From NCBI RefSeq assembly GCF_900100275.1, contig NZ_FNET01000005.1:186001-250000 (forward strand): a DNA stretch of 64,000 bases, read 5' to 3'. Source of the DNA: Lentzea albidocapillata subsp. violacea (GTDB taxonomy: Bacteria; Actinomycetota; Actinomycetes; Mycobacteriales; Pseudonocardiaceae). The position numbers were made by a program, and so were the translations under genes. The notes beneath the pieces were generated by a model that worked only from the letters and a program-made list of their open reading frames with translations, was not told the DNA's origin and did no database searches. This document shows positions 17,254 to 25,629 of this stretch, piece by piece (positions within the stretch are counted from its first letter, which is position 1; the number at the start of each line of letters is the position of its first letter).

Positions 17254-18732
17254 ATGTCTGCAACGGTGACCGACGCGTTCCGCTGCCGGGCGGCCAGAAC
17301 GCCTGACGCGGTGGCGCTGTCGGCGGAACAGGGGTCCCTGAGCTATGCCGAGCTGGACAGGTGGTCGGACGCCCTGGCCGGTGAGCTCGTCGAGTCCGGA
17401 GTGCGGCCAGGGGACCGGGTGGCGGTGTGCCTGGAACGGTCGCCGCAGCTCGTCGTCGCGCTGCTGGGAGTGCTCAAGGCCGGCGCGGCGTACGTGCCGA
17501 TCGACCCGGAGGACCCCGAGTCACGGGTCTCGATGATGCTCGCGGACGCCCAGGTGTCCCTTGTCGTGGGCCGGTTCTTCGCCGGTTACACCACGCTGAA
17601 GGTGCCCGCGCTCTCCGGCGGGTCCACAGTGGAGCTGCCGCGGGTCGCCCCGGAGGATGCCGCCTACCTGATGTTCACCTCGGGATCCACGGGCAGGCCG
17701 AAGGCCGTGACGGTGGAACACCGCAACATCGCGAACCTGGTCACCGATCCCAACTACGCCGAGATCACCGCCGACGACCGGATGTTGCAGCTCGCCACGG
17801 TCGCCTTCGACGCCGCCACGTTCGAGATCTGGGGCGCCCTGCTCAACGGCGCTCGCCTGGTCGTCGCGCCGCCCGGTGTGGTTCAGGCGGAAGAACTCGG
17901 TGATCTCCTGCGCGGCAACGAGGTCAGCATCCTGTTCCTCACCGCGGCACTCTTCCACCGGCAGATCGACGTCGACGTCCACGCGTTCAAGGGCCTGCAC
18001 ACGATCATGTCCGGTGGCGACGTGCTCTCCGTGCCGCACATCCGGCGGTTGCGGGAAGTGCTGCCGGAGCTGCAGATCATCAACTGCTACGGTCCCACCG
18101 AGGCCACCACGTTCGTCACCTGCCACCGCATCGGCGTGGACGAGGAGCTGGGCGGCGCCGTCCCGATCGGCAGCTGCGTGCAGAACTGCGACGTCGTCAT
18201 CGTGGACGACGAGGGACGGCCGGCGCCGGTGGGCGAGCCGGGTGAGTTGTGGATCGGCGGCGCGCAGGTGGCGCGCGGCTACTGGAAGCGGCCGGACCTC
18301 ACGGACGAGAAGTTCGTGCGCGGCGGCTGGAACGGTGAGCGCTACTACCGCACCGGAGACCGGGCGCGAAAGCGCGCTGACGGGGTCGTGGAGTTCCTCG
18401 GCCGGATCGACGACCAGTTCAAGCTGCGCGGGTTCCGGATCGAACCGGGTGAGGTCGAGAACGCGCTGACCGAGCACCCGCAGGTCCGCACCGCCGCGGT
18501 CAGCCTCCGCGCGCACCCCAGCGGTGACCGCAGGCTGATCGCGTGGGTCGTGAAGTCCGGTGAGGAACTGGACAAGCGGGCGCTGAAGGCCCACATGCGC
18601 GCGACGATGCCCGAGCACATGGTGCCGGCCGGGTTCGTCGTCGTGGACGAACTGCCGATCACGAACAACGGCAAGACCGACCGCAAGGCGCTGCCGGAAC
18701 CGGACTGGAACTCGAAGTCGCTCTACATCTGA
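17254..18732 (+). CDS. stand-alone NRPS adenylation domain
   Basis: A 492-residue adenylation enzyme with all core motifs: A3 LMFTSGSTGRPKAV, A5 NCYGPTEATTF, A7 YYRTGDRAR, A8 KLRGFRIEPGEVE and A10 NNGKTDRKAL with the catalytic Lys. Lining up with GrsA by eye gives a pocket code of about D-A-F-F-M-G-C-T-F-K, close to codes for Val and Ile, so a branched aliphatic amino acid is the likely substrate. No carrier domain is fused; the free-standing PCP at 19831 is the obvious acceptor. No MbtH-like gene is visible in the window. Confidence 0.93.
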   Translation: MSATVTDAFRCRAARTPDAVALSAEQGSLSYAELDRWSDALAGELVESGVRPGDRVAVCLERSPQLVVALLGVLKAGAAYVPIDPEDPESRVSMMLADAQVSLVVGRFFAGYTTLKVPALSGGSTVELPRVAPEDAAYLMFTSGSTGRPKAVTVEHRNIANLVTDPNYAEITADDRMLQLATVAFDAATFEIWGALLNGARLVVAPPGVVQAEELGDLLRGNEVSILFLTAALFHRQIDVDVHAFKGLHTIMSGGDVLSVPHIRRLREVLPELQIINCYGPTEATTFVTCHRIGVDEELGGAVPIGSCVQNCDVVIVDDEGRPAPVGEPGELWIGGAQVARGYWKRPDLTDEKFVRGGWNGERYYRTGDRARKRADGVVEFLGRIDDQFKLRGFRIEPGEVENALTEHPQVRTAAVSLRAHPSGDRRLIAWVVKSGEELDKRALKAHMRATMPEHMVPAGFVVVDELPITNNGKTDRKALPEPDWNSKSLYI

Positions 18733-18738
18733 ACCCAT

Positions 18739-18774
18739 GCGAAAGAGGCGGGCTCGTGAGCCCGCCTCTTTCGC
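18739..18774. terminator. bidirectional terminator
   Basis: GCGAAAGAGGCGGGCT pairs perfectly with AGCCCGCCTCTTTCGC around a CGTG tetraloop, between the convergent adenylation and KASIII-like genes. Confidence 0.9.
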
Positions 18775-18780
18775 GTTCTT

Positions 18781-19821
18781 CTAGACCCAGGAGGGAACTT
18801 CGAGGATCTCGATCACGGCCGCGGTCCAGACGTACCCCGCGCCGGAGGACTGCAGGACGATCAGGTCGCCCGGCTGCGGGTCACGCTCGGCCAGCACGTG
18901 GTCGAGGCCCAGGGCGATGTCCGCGGTGCCGACCATGCTGTACTGCTTGGCCCAGTCGTACGTGGTGGAGGCGCGGTCGACGCCCAGCAGTCCGCAGATG
19001 CCGTGCGTGACGATGGTCTCCGCGAGCTGCTGGTGCAGGAAGAAGCGCGCGTCGGCGAGTTCGATCTCCGCCTCGTACAGCGCCATCTTGAGCGAGTGCC
19101 GCACTCCGCCGCCGATGCGCGAGATCATGTCGTCGAGGTCGACGTCGGCGTTCTGGAGGAAGTCCTCGACGCCGCTGTTGAGCTGCAGGGTCTGGCCGTC
19201 CGCGAACGGCCCCGTGGTCCACTCCTGATAGCCGCGCGACATCTGCTCGAGCGTCGAGTCGGCGTGCGAGTGGATCGAGCGGACTCGGGCGAAGCCGGAA
19301 CGGTTCGACAGGACGAGCGCCCCCGCGCCGTCGCCGTTGACGTTCTGCTCCTCCGACGCCCACCGGTCGAAGTAGGGCAGGTGGAACGCGTCGCCCGCGG
19401 TCACCAGCGCCGCCGGCAGGTCCCGGTGCGAAGAGAGGTACGAGGCGGCCAGGTCCACCGCGGCCATGAGGCCGTTGCAGCCCTGCTTGACCTCGAAGGC
19501 CGGTCCGGTGCCGCCGACCGTGTTGGCCTGCACGTAACTCGCCGGCGTCCACAGGTCGAGTCCCTGGTGGGACAGGGAAGCGTGCACGGTCAGGCCGAAG
19601 TCGAGCGGGCTCAGGCCGGAGCGCTCCACCGCTTCCAGACCCGCCTTCGCCGCCATGACAGGGCCGGTCTCACCGGGAGCGGCGACCCGCAGCTCCCGAT
19701 AGCCGTTCATGGCCTTCTTCTCTTCTGTGTACCGGCCGGCCGCGATGGCGTCGTCCACCGTCTCGACCTGCTCGGGCAGGTATGTGCCCACACCGGCGAT
19801 GTACAGGTCATTCCATCGCAT
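18781..19821 (-). CDS. KASIII-like acyltransferase (CerJ/ChlB-type)
   Basis: A 346-residue thiolase-fold protein. The nucleophile Cys is kept (C115 in VKQGCNGLMAAV), and a His appears in FFLHQQLAE where condensing enzymes have HQAN, but no matching Asn is seen and the last motif reads SSGAGYVW. Loss of the Asn is expected for family members that transfer an acyl group rather than perform decarboxylative condensation (CerJ and ChlB3 types). The PCP gene lies 9 bases upstream in the same operon, so the likely job is to move the PCP-bound amino-acid-derived unit onto the polyketide or a tailoring target. Confidence 0.88.
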   Translation of the reverse strand: MRWNDLYIAGVGTYLPEQVETVDDAIAAGRYTEEKKAMNGYRELRVAAPGETGPVMAAKAGLEAVERSGLSPLDFGLTVHASLSHQGLDLWTPASYVQANTVGGTGPAFEVKQGCNGLMAAVDLAASYLSSHRDLPAALVTAGDAFHLPYFDRWASEEQNVNGDGAGALVLSNRSGFARVRSIHSHADSTLEQMSRGYQEWTTGPFADGQTLQLNSGVEDFLQNADVDLDDMISRIGGGVRHSLKMALYEAEIELADARFFLHQQLAETIVTHGICGLLGVDRASTTYDWAKQYSMVGTADIALGLDHVLAERDPQPGDLIVLQSSGAGYVWTAAVIEILEVPSWV

Positions 19822-19830
19822 CTCGAACTC

Positions 19831-20076
19831 CTAGGCTGCCTGGTCCAGGTGCTTGGCGACGGCGCGCGCCGTCGGGTCCTCGTAGAAGCTGCGCAACGGG
19901 ACGCGGATGCCGTACCGCTCGTGGACCTGCTTGACCAGCTTCGACGCAAGCAGCGAATGGCCTCCCAGATCGAAGAAGTGGTCGTCAGGCTCGATCCCCG
20001 GTACCCCGAGCACCTCCCCGAACAGGTCGCAGAGCTCTGTCTCGCGTTCGGCCACGGCGTCCTCCTGCCAGCTCAT
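19831..20076 (-). CDS. stand-alone peptidyl carrier protein (PCP)
   Basis: An 81-residue NRPS-type carrier protein with the phosphopantetheine site DLGGHSLLASKL (S41). The GGHS motif is of PCP type, unlike the GFDS site of the polyketide ACP at 46003, which fits a partnership with the adenylation enzyme at 17254. It is followed after 9 bases by the KASIII-like gene. The ATG 20076 has only a weak ribosome site. An inverted repeat, GTAACG-9 bases-CGTTAC (20079-20099), lies directly upstream and could be an operator. Confidence 0.88.
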   Translation of the reverse strand: MSWQEDAVAERETELCDLFGEVLGVPGIEPDDHFFDLGGHSLLASKLVKQVHERYGIRVPLRSFYEDPTARAVAKHLDQAA

Positions 20077-20227
20077 GAGTAACGAGAACTTTGCGTTACC
20101 CGGGTCGAGATGAGCTTGGGCCGCAACGGAAAACCGCGCGTTCGAGCCGTTCTGGAGCCGGGGCCGAGGACGATCGTCCACGGTTGCGCGCGTCCGTCGC
20201 ACGCAACCCGGATTGGGAGCCACACAG

Positions 20228-20680
20228 ATGCAGACGTTCACTCCGAAACGTTCGGCCTTCTTCGCGCGCACAGGGGCCATCACCGCCGTGGTCCTGCTTG
20301 CCTTGTCCGGCACGGTGACCGCGGCGCACGCGACCTGCACACCGCTCGGCACGTGGACCGGGTACGTGACCCGCACGGACGGCGACCACCCGACCAAGCT
20401 GCAGTTCAAGGCCAACGGCAAGGTGTTCGTCACCAACGAGCAGAACACGACCACGCAGGGCAGCTGGTGGCCGACCGGTGTGAACAAGTTCCACTACCAG
20501 TTCCGCGGGGAGAAGGTCTACGACGAGAACGGCGCCTACTTCGCCTATGTCGACTTCGACCAGGACGCCGTCCAAAGTGGACCGGACAACTTCACCAGCT
20601 CGGGCCCGTCCACGTTCTTCCTCGCGGACGGCACGAACCTGGGCACGTCCACCATCACGTTCACGATGGCTCGCGGGTAG
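20228..20680 (+). CDS. secreted small beta-barrel protein (family member 2)
   Basis: A 150-residue protein with a signal peptide (basic start QTFTPKRSAFF, a hydrophobic stretch to about residue 33, cleavage probably near AHA-TC). The mature domain begins GTWTGYVTRTDG and has FKANGKVFV, GSWWPTGVNKFHYQF and FTSSG, matching in order the proteins at 16637 and 27920. A calycin-like binding barrel is the best structural guess. It reads divergently from the PCP-KASIII operon. Function is unknown; extracellular sequestration of the product or an exported cyclase are possibilities. Confidence 0.75.
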   Translation: MQTFTPKRSAFFARTGAITAVVLLALSGTVTAAHATCTPLGTWTGYVTRTDGDHPTKLQFKANGKVFVTNEQNTTTQGSWWPTGVNKFHYQFRGEKVYDENGAYFAYVDFDQDAVQSGPDNFTSSGPSTFFLADGTNLGTSTITFTMARG

Positions 20681-20685
20681 CGCGC

Positions 20686-20740
20686 GCACGGACGGAGCCG
20701 GGACGGGTCCGCCGCCCTCATCCCGGCTCCGGAACCGTGC
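20686..20740. terminator. bidirectional terminator
   Basis: Outer arms GCACGG/CCGTGC and inner arms CGGAGCCGGGA/TCCCGGCTCCG form one long stem between the convergent secreted-protein and NmrA-type genes. Confidence 0.8.
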
Positions 20741-20743
20741 GGG

Positions 20744-21580
20744 TCACACCAGGAACGACGCGTGCTCTTCCACCCACTGGCGGAACGTGCGGCCCGGCTT
20801 GCCGGTGATCCGCTCCGCCGTGGCACTGGTGTCCGCGACGACGCCGACCGCGGCCTCCCACTGGTTGAGCAGCGAGGTCAGGACGGGCGGCGGCACGAAG
20901 TTGCTCATCTGCGCCTCGCCCTCCTCCCGCGTCAGCCCGTTGATCACGAGCTTGCGGCCGAGCACCTCGCCGACGATCTCCAGCTCCTGGCGGAACGTCA
21001 GCGACTCGGGACCGGTGAGGTCGACGATCTCGTCCCGCAGCTTCTTCTCCGTCAACGCGACCACGGCCACGTCGGCGATGTCGTCCTCGTGCACCGGGGC
21101 CACCTGAGCCTCGGGGAAGACCTGGTCGATCGTGTCGCCCTGCTGCAGCGAGTAGCTCCAGCCGAACGCGTTGCTCATGAAAGCGCCGGGCCGCAGGATC
21201 GTGTAGTTCAGCCCGGAGCCGACCACCGCCTCCTCGACGAGCAGGTGGTGGTGCGCCAGCGGGTCCTGGTCCGCGCCCGGCAGGCCGACGGTGTTCGACG
21301 ACAGCAGCACGACGTGCTCGACGCCGGCCTTCTCGGCCTCGTCGAGGAACTTCACGATGCCGTCCGGCTCGGCGTAGAGCAGCACCTTGGAGACGCCGGC
21401 GAGGGCCGGGACGAACGTCTCCGGGTCGTTGAGGTCGAGCGCGACGGTCTCCACACCTTCTGGGACGTCGAGTTCCGCGGGATTTCGGCCGGACGCGCGC
21501 AGGCTGTGACCCGCCGCGTAAAGCCGCTGAAGCACGCGACGGCCCACGTTGCCGCGCGCCCCGGTGACGAGGATGGTCAT
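20744..21580 (-). CDS. NmrA-like NAD(P)-binding protein
   Basis: A 278-residue atypical SDR of the NmrA/HSCARG type: N-terminal MTILVTGARGNVGRRVLQRL gives the GxxGxxG cofactor loop, and the rest follows the family (GVEHVVLLSSNTVG, LNYTILRPGAFMSN, VHEDDIADVAVVAL). The family includes redox sensors and reductases acting on aromatic or quinone compounds. The ATG 21580 was chosen because GGGAGATCC precedes it. Divergent from the P450 gene at 21724. It may reduce a polyketide quinone; this is not shown by the sequence. Confidence 0.87.
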   Translation of the reverse strand: MTILVTGARGNVGRRVLQRLYAAGHSLRASGRNPAELDVPEGVETVALDLNDPETFVPALAGVSKVLLYAEPDGIVKFLDEAEKAGVEHVVLLSSNTVGLPGADQDPLAHHHLLVEEAVVGSGLNYTILRPGAFMSNAFGWSYSLQQGDTIDQVFPEAQVAPVHEDDIADVAVVALTEKKLRDEIVDLTGPESLTFRQELEIVGEVLGRKLVINGLTREEGEAQMSNFVPPPVLTSLLNQWEAAVGVVADTSATAERITGKPGRTFRQWVEEHASFLV

Positions 21581-21723
21581 GTGGATCTCCCGAACTGGGG
21601 TGGTTCGCCTGGATGGCCGATCACGCTCAGCGTTCACCCGGTCACTCGAACGGCACTAGATCGGGCTTCAGGTCAGGGCTCCTAACCTGCGGAAACACTG
21701 TCCATACTGGCAAGGAGCGCACG

Positions 21724-22932
21724 GTGGTTTCCTTTCCCGTTCCCGGATCCAGCTATCGCGGTCCGGCGCCGGAGTTCGCCGGGTTCCGCGCGTCGAGTCC
21801 CGTCGTGCGCCTGCCCGCGAACGGCGGCGGTCACTGCTGGATCGCCACGACTCAGGACTCGGTCCGCGTTGTGCTCGACGACGTGCGGTTCTCCCGTGCG
21901 GCGTCTTACGAACCGGCGGCGCCGACCTTTCCCGGACTGTTCCAGGCGCCGCCCGGAATGATCATCTCGCTCGACCCGCCCGCGCACACCCGGCTGCGCG
22001 ACCTCGCCTCGCAGGCATTCTCGGTCGACCGCATCGAGTCCATGCGACCGAGAATCCAGCAGCTCGTGACAGAGTTGCTGGACCAGGCCGGCGAAGAAGC
22101 GCTGGAGGGACCGGTCGACCTGCTCGGCAGGTTCACGTTCCCCCTGGCCGTCATCGCGATCAGCGACCTGTTGGGTGTGCCCGCCGGCGACCGCGACACG
22201 TTCGCACGGCTGATCCGCGAGTTCGCCGCCGTCGACGCGCCGGAACTGGCGGCCGCGGCGGGTGAGCAGCTCGGCGAGTTCATGGCCGGGCTGGTGTTCG
22301 GGAAGATGGCCGCGCCCGGCGACGACGTGCTGTCGGCGCTGACCGAGGCGCGAATCGGTGACGACAGGCTGGAGGTCGGCGAACTCATCGGCCTCGGCTA
22401 CACGTTGCTGGGTGCCGGCGGCGACTCCACGGCCTGCCACCTGGCCAGCTCGGTCCTGACGCTGCTCGGGCATCACCGCGATGTCTGGGTACGGCTGGGG
22501 GAGCGGCCGGAGGAGGTGCCGGCGGCGGTCGAGGAGCTGCTGCGGTGGATCACGTTGTCCACCAACGACACGACCGGTCTGCCGCGGATCGCGACGGAGG
22601 ACGTGACGCTGTTCGGGGTCACGATCCCCAAGGGTGACGCGGTGTTCGTGTCGACCAACTCGGCGAACCGGGACGAGACCTTGTTCACCGACCCCGACAC
22701 CCTTGACTTCACGCGGACCGACAACGCGCACCTCGCGTTCGGGTACGGCATCCACCGGTGCCTCGGTGCCCCGCTCGCAAGGATCGAGCTGACCACGGCG
22801 TTCGAGGAACTGACCCGGCGCTTCCCGGCCGCGCGGCTCGCCGTCGCCGAAGAAGACCTGGAATGGCAGCAGGCCGACATGAACCACCGGCTCGTGGCGT
22901 TGCCGGTCGACCTGCACGGTAAGGGTTTCTGA
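21724..22932 (+). CDS. cytochrome P450 (first of three)
   Basis: A 402-residue soluble P450. The heme-binding loop is FGYGIHRCLGAPLARIEL and the ExxR helix is present. The I-helix reads LGAGGDSTACHLASS, with Asp-Ser where Asp/Glu-Thr is usual, an altered proton-relay pair. The N-terminus (VSFPVPGSSYRGPAPEF) closely resembles that of the P450 at 25630 (FPFTGSSYRGPDPKY), so these are paralogues. The start is GTG 21724. Electrons probably come from the ferredoxin and reductase at 32012 and 33131. Confidence 0.93.
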   Translation: MVSFPVPGSSYRGPAPEFAGFRASSPVVRLPANGGGHCWIATTQDSVRVVLDDVRFSRAASYEPAAPTFPGLFQAPPGMIISLDPPAHTRLRDLASQAFSVDRIESMRPRIQQLVTELLDQAGEEALEGPVDLLGRFTFPLAVIAISDLLGVPAGDRDTFARLIREFAAVDAPELAAAAGEQLGEFMAGLVFGKMAAPGDDVLSALTEARIGDDRLEVGELIGLGYTLLGAGGDSTACHLASSVLTLLGHHRDVWVRLGERPEEVPAAVEELLRWITLSTNDTTGLPRIATEDVTLFGVTIPKGDAVFVSTNSANRDETLFTDPDTLDFTRTDNAHLAFGYGIHRCLGAPLARIELTTAFEELTRRFPAARLAVAEEDLEWQQADMNHRLVALPVDLHGKGF

Positions 22933-22935
22933 AAA

Positions 22936-22972
22936 AGCAGAAGGCCCCCGGAGCAACCGGGGGCCTTCTGCT
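22936..22972. terminator. bidirectional terminator
   Basis: AGCAGAAGGCCCCCGG pairs perfectly with CCGGGGGCCTTCTGCT around AGCAA, between the convergent P450 and MFS genes. Confidence 0.92.
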
Positions 22973-22979
22973 GTGCGGA

Positions 22980-24386
22980 CTACTTCTTGCGGGGCACGGC
23001 GAGTGCGGCCAGCGCGCCGCAGAACGTGAAGACGGCGGCGCCGAACAACGCGAGCCCGTAACCGGAACCGAGCGAGTGCCGCAGCGGTTCGCCCTGAGCC
23101 AGCAACGAGTCCGCGCGGGCCGACGACATCGTCGCGAGGACGACCAGGCCGATCGCGCTGCCCATCTGGCGGATCGTGTTGAGCAGACCGGACGCGAGGC
23201 CCGCCTGCTCGCGCGGCACACCGGACGTGGCGGCGTTGGTGGTCGCGTTGAGCACCGCTCCCATTCCCAGGCCCAGCAACGTGGTCGGGACCAGGATCGA
23301 GCCCAGGTACGTCGAGCTCTCGTCCGCTGTGGACACCCACAGGAGGCCGGCCGTCCCCATGAGCAGGCCGCCGATCAGCACCGGCCGCGGGCCGATCTTC
23401 GGGACAATCCGCGCCACACCGAACCCGCCCAGCGCGATGCCGATCGACAACGGCAGGTAGCCGACGCCGGTGGCGAGCGCGCTGAAGCCCATCACCTGCT
23501 GCAGCACCAGCGTGAGGAAGTAGAAGGTGCTGAACAGGGCCGCGATCGCGAAGAACGCCACGATGTTCGTCGCCGTCACCGCGCGGTTGCGGAAGATGCC
23601 GAGCGGCATCAGCGGGTGGTCCGACACCGTCTGCTGGCGCAGGAAGAACGCGAACAGGACCACGGCCAGCGTCAGCGAACCGGCGACCTGCCAGGAACCC
23701 CAGCCCAGTTCGTGCGACTGCGCGATGCCGTAGACCAGCGCCATCAGGCCGATCGTCACGGTGAACGCGCCGGGGACGTCGAGGGCCCTGCGGCCGCCGT
23801 TGCTCGGGGTCTCCGGCACGGCACCGCGGATCATGGCCACCAGCGCGATGCCGAGCGGCACGTTGATCAGCAGCACCCAGCGCCAGCCGAGGGACTCGGT
23901 GACGATGCCGCCGAGCAGCACGCCGGCCGCCCCGCCGACGCCGGACACCGCACTCCACCAACCGAAAGCCTTCGCGCGGGCGGTCGGATCGCGGAACGTG
24001 GTGCCGAGCACCGTCAGCGACGCCGGTGCCATCACGGCCGCGCCCAGGCCCTGGAACCCGCGGGCCGCGATCAGGGCGCCGGGCGAGGTCGCCATGCCAC
24101 CGACCGCGCTCGCGACCGTGAACAGGGCGGCACCGAAGAGGAACACCCGGCGCTGCCCGAAGAGGTCGGCGAGCCGGCCGCCCAGCAGCAGGAAGCCGCA
24201 CACCGCGATCGTGTACGCGCTGTTGACCCACTGCAGGTCGTGCCGCTCGAACTTCAGCTCCTCGAAGATCGAGGGCAGCGCGACGTTCATGACCGACGCG
24301 TCCAGCACGTTCATGAACTGGGCCAGGCAGCAGACGGCCAGTACGAGGCCGAGTTTGCTGCCCGGCTTACTGAGCGTGGCCGTCAC
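22980..24386 (-). CDS. DHA2 family MFS exporter (second)
   Basis: A 468-residue transporter with 14 predicted helices. The signatures are QFMNVLDASVMNVALPSI in helix 1 and LGGRLADLFGQRRVFL after helix 2. It is shorter than the exporter at 14773, lacking the long last loop and tail. Its GTG start overlaps the epoxide hydrolase stop (GTGA), so the two are translationally coupled. Probably exports the product or a toxic intermediate; the coupling to a hydrolase suggests a paired detoxify-and-export function. Confidence 0.92.
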   Translation of the reverse strand: MTATLSKPGSKLGLVLAVCCLAQFMNVLDASVMNVALPSIFEELKFERHDLQWVNSAYTIAVCGFLLLGGRLADLFGQRRVFLFGAALFTVASAVGGMATSPGALIAARGFQGLGAAVMAPASLTVLGTTFRDPTARAKAFGWWSAVSGVGGAAGVLLGGIVTESLGWRWVLLINVPLGIALVAMIRGAVPETPSNGGRRALDVPGAFTVTIGLMALVYGIAQSHELGWGSWQVAGSLTLAVVLFAFFLRQQTVSDHPLMPLGIFRNRAVTATNIVAFFAIAALFSTFYFLTLVLQQVMGFSALATGVGYLPLSIGIALGGFGVARIVPKIGPRPVLIGGLLMGTAGLLWVSTADESSTYLGSILVPTTLLGLGMGAVLNATTNAATSGVPREQAGLASGLLNTIRQMGSAIGLVVLATMSSARADSLLAQGEPLRHSLGSGYGLALFGAAVFTFCGALAALAVPRKK

Positions 24387-25507
24387 GGCCGCACCAGGCG
24401 GAAGAACGTCCGCAGCTCCTCGACGAGGACGGCGGGGTTCTCCAGCGCGGGGAAGTGGCCGCCGGACGGCATTTCCCTCCAGTAGCGCAGGTCGGTGAAC
24501 CGGTGTTCGGCCCACGCCTTGGGCATCCGCGCGTCGGCGGGGAACACCGAGAAGCCGGTCGGCACACTGACTTGAGTGAGCGGGGACTTGTTGTAGCTCT
24601 CCCAGTACAACCGGCCCGACGACGCGGCCGTGGCGGTGAACCAGCACACCGAGACCATGTCGAGGATCCGGTCACGCGAGATGATCTTCTCGGCGTCGCC
24701 GTCGTGGTCGCTCCACGACCAGTACTTCTCGCCGGCCCAGCCCAGCTGGCCGACGGGGGAGTCGGTCAGCCCGTACGCCAGCGACTGCGGCTTGGTGTTC
24801 ATCACCGCCGCGTACGCGGACTCCTTGGCGGCAAACTCCTTGAGCGCACCGAGACCCTTGTAGTCCTCCTGCGTCAGCTGGACTTCGGCCTCGGGGGCGG
24901 AGGCGAACGGCATGACGAGGTGGATCGCCTCGACGTGGTCCGGCGCGATGTGGCCGAGAATGCCCGTGATGAACGAGCCCCAGTCGTTGCCGTGCGCGTA
25001 GAACCTGTCGTAGCCGGCGCGGCCCATCAGCGTGACGAACGACTGGGCGATGCGTTCCAGCGTCCAGCCGGTTCCGGTCGGCTTGTCGCTGAAACCGTAG
25101 CCGGGCAACGAGGGCGCGACGACGTGGAACGCGTCGGCCGGGTCCGGCGGGTTGGTCAGCGGCTCGATGACGTCGAGGAACTCCGCGACCGAACCGGGCC
25201 AGCCGTGCGTGAGCAGCAACGGCTTCGCGCGGGGGTGCGGCGACCTCGCGTGCAGGAAGTGGATGCCGACACCGTCGATCTCGGTCTTGAACTGGGGGAT
25301 GGCATTGAGACGGGCTTCGGTGGCGCGCCAGTCGTAGCCGCCTCCCCAGTACTCGGCCAGGTCCTTGGCATAGGCCAGGGGCATGCCCTGCGACCAGTCG
25401 TCCACGGTCTCCGCGTCCGGCCACCTGGTCGCTGCCAGCCGCCGGGTGAGGTCCGCCAGTTCGGAGTCGGGAACCTCGACCCGGAACGGCACGAGTGCAG
25501 TGTCCAT
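24383..25507 (-). CDS. epoxide hydrolase (microsomal EH-like)
   Basis: A 374-residue alpha/beta-hydrolase with the N-terminal EHN lid segment (FRVEVPDSELADLTRRLAA) and core motifs for oxyanion (HGWPGS), nucleophile Asp (HGNDWGS) and catalytic His (PSGGHFPALE). It should open epoxides to diols. In this cluster the epoxide could be made by one of the P450s, or the enzyme may protect the host from an epoxide product. The ATG 25507 stands only 6 bases after a TACCTT sequence, suggesting a leaderless transcript. It is followed by the coupled MFS gene. Confidence 0.92.
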   Translation of the reverse strand: MDTALVPFRVEVPDSELADLTRRLAATRWPDAETVDDWSQGMPLAYAKDLAEYWGGGYDWRATEARLNAIPQFKTEIDGVGIHFLHARSPHPRAKPLLLTHGWPGSVAEFLDVIEPLTNPPDPADAFHVVAPSLPGYGFSDKPTGTGWTLERIAQSFVTLMGRAGYDRFYAHGNDWGSFITGILGHIAPDHVEAIHLVMPFASAPEAEVQLTQEDYKGLGALKEFAAKESAYAAVMNTKPQSLAYGLTDSPVGQLGWAGEKYWSWSDHDGDAEKIISRDRILDMVSVCWFTATAASSGRLYWESYNKSPLTQVSVPTGFSVFPADARMPKAWAEHRFTDLRYWREMPSGGHFPALENPAVLVEELRTFFRLVRP

Positions 25508-25529
25508 GGCGCGAAGGTAGGTACGGGGG
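25508..25529 (-). promoter_or_regulatory. GTACCTACCTTC motif before the epoxide hydrolase gene
   Basis: On the minus strand GTACCTACCTTC ends 5 bases before the ATG at 25507. The same 12 bases stand before the minus-strand mini-ORF at 51734. TACCTT can serve as a -10 box, in which case both transcripts would be leaderless. This is a proposal from two sites only. Confidence 0.45.
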
Positions 25530-25629
25530 CTCAAATCCCGGTCGACATTCAGGTTTCGAGCCGCCTTCGAGGTGCGCGTAGCAAGGTTCGGCGCGAGGCC
25601 AGGCCGAAGTAATCCCGGAGGTGTTCTGC

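Noticed and set aside
21682..24231. Very long open frame on the minus strand across the P450 and MFS genes
   Set aside because: It is antisense to the P450, with clear heme and ExxR motifs on the plus strand, and out of frame with the MFS; its translation is Arg/Gly-rich with no domain. High GC leaves long empty frames.
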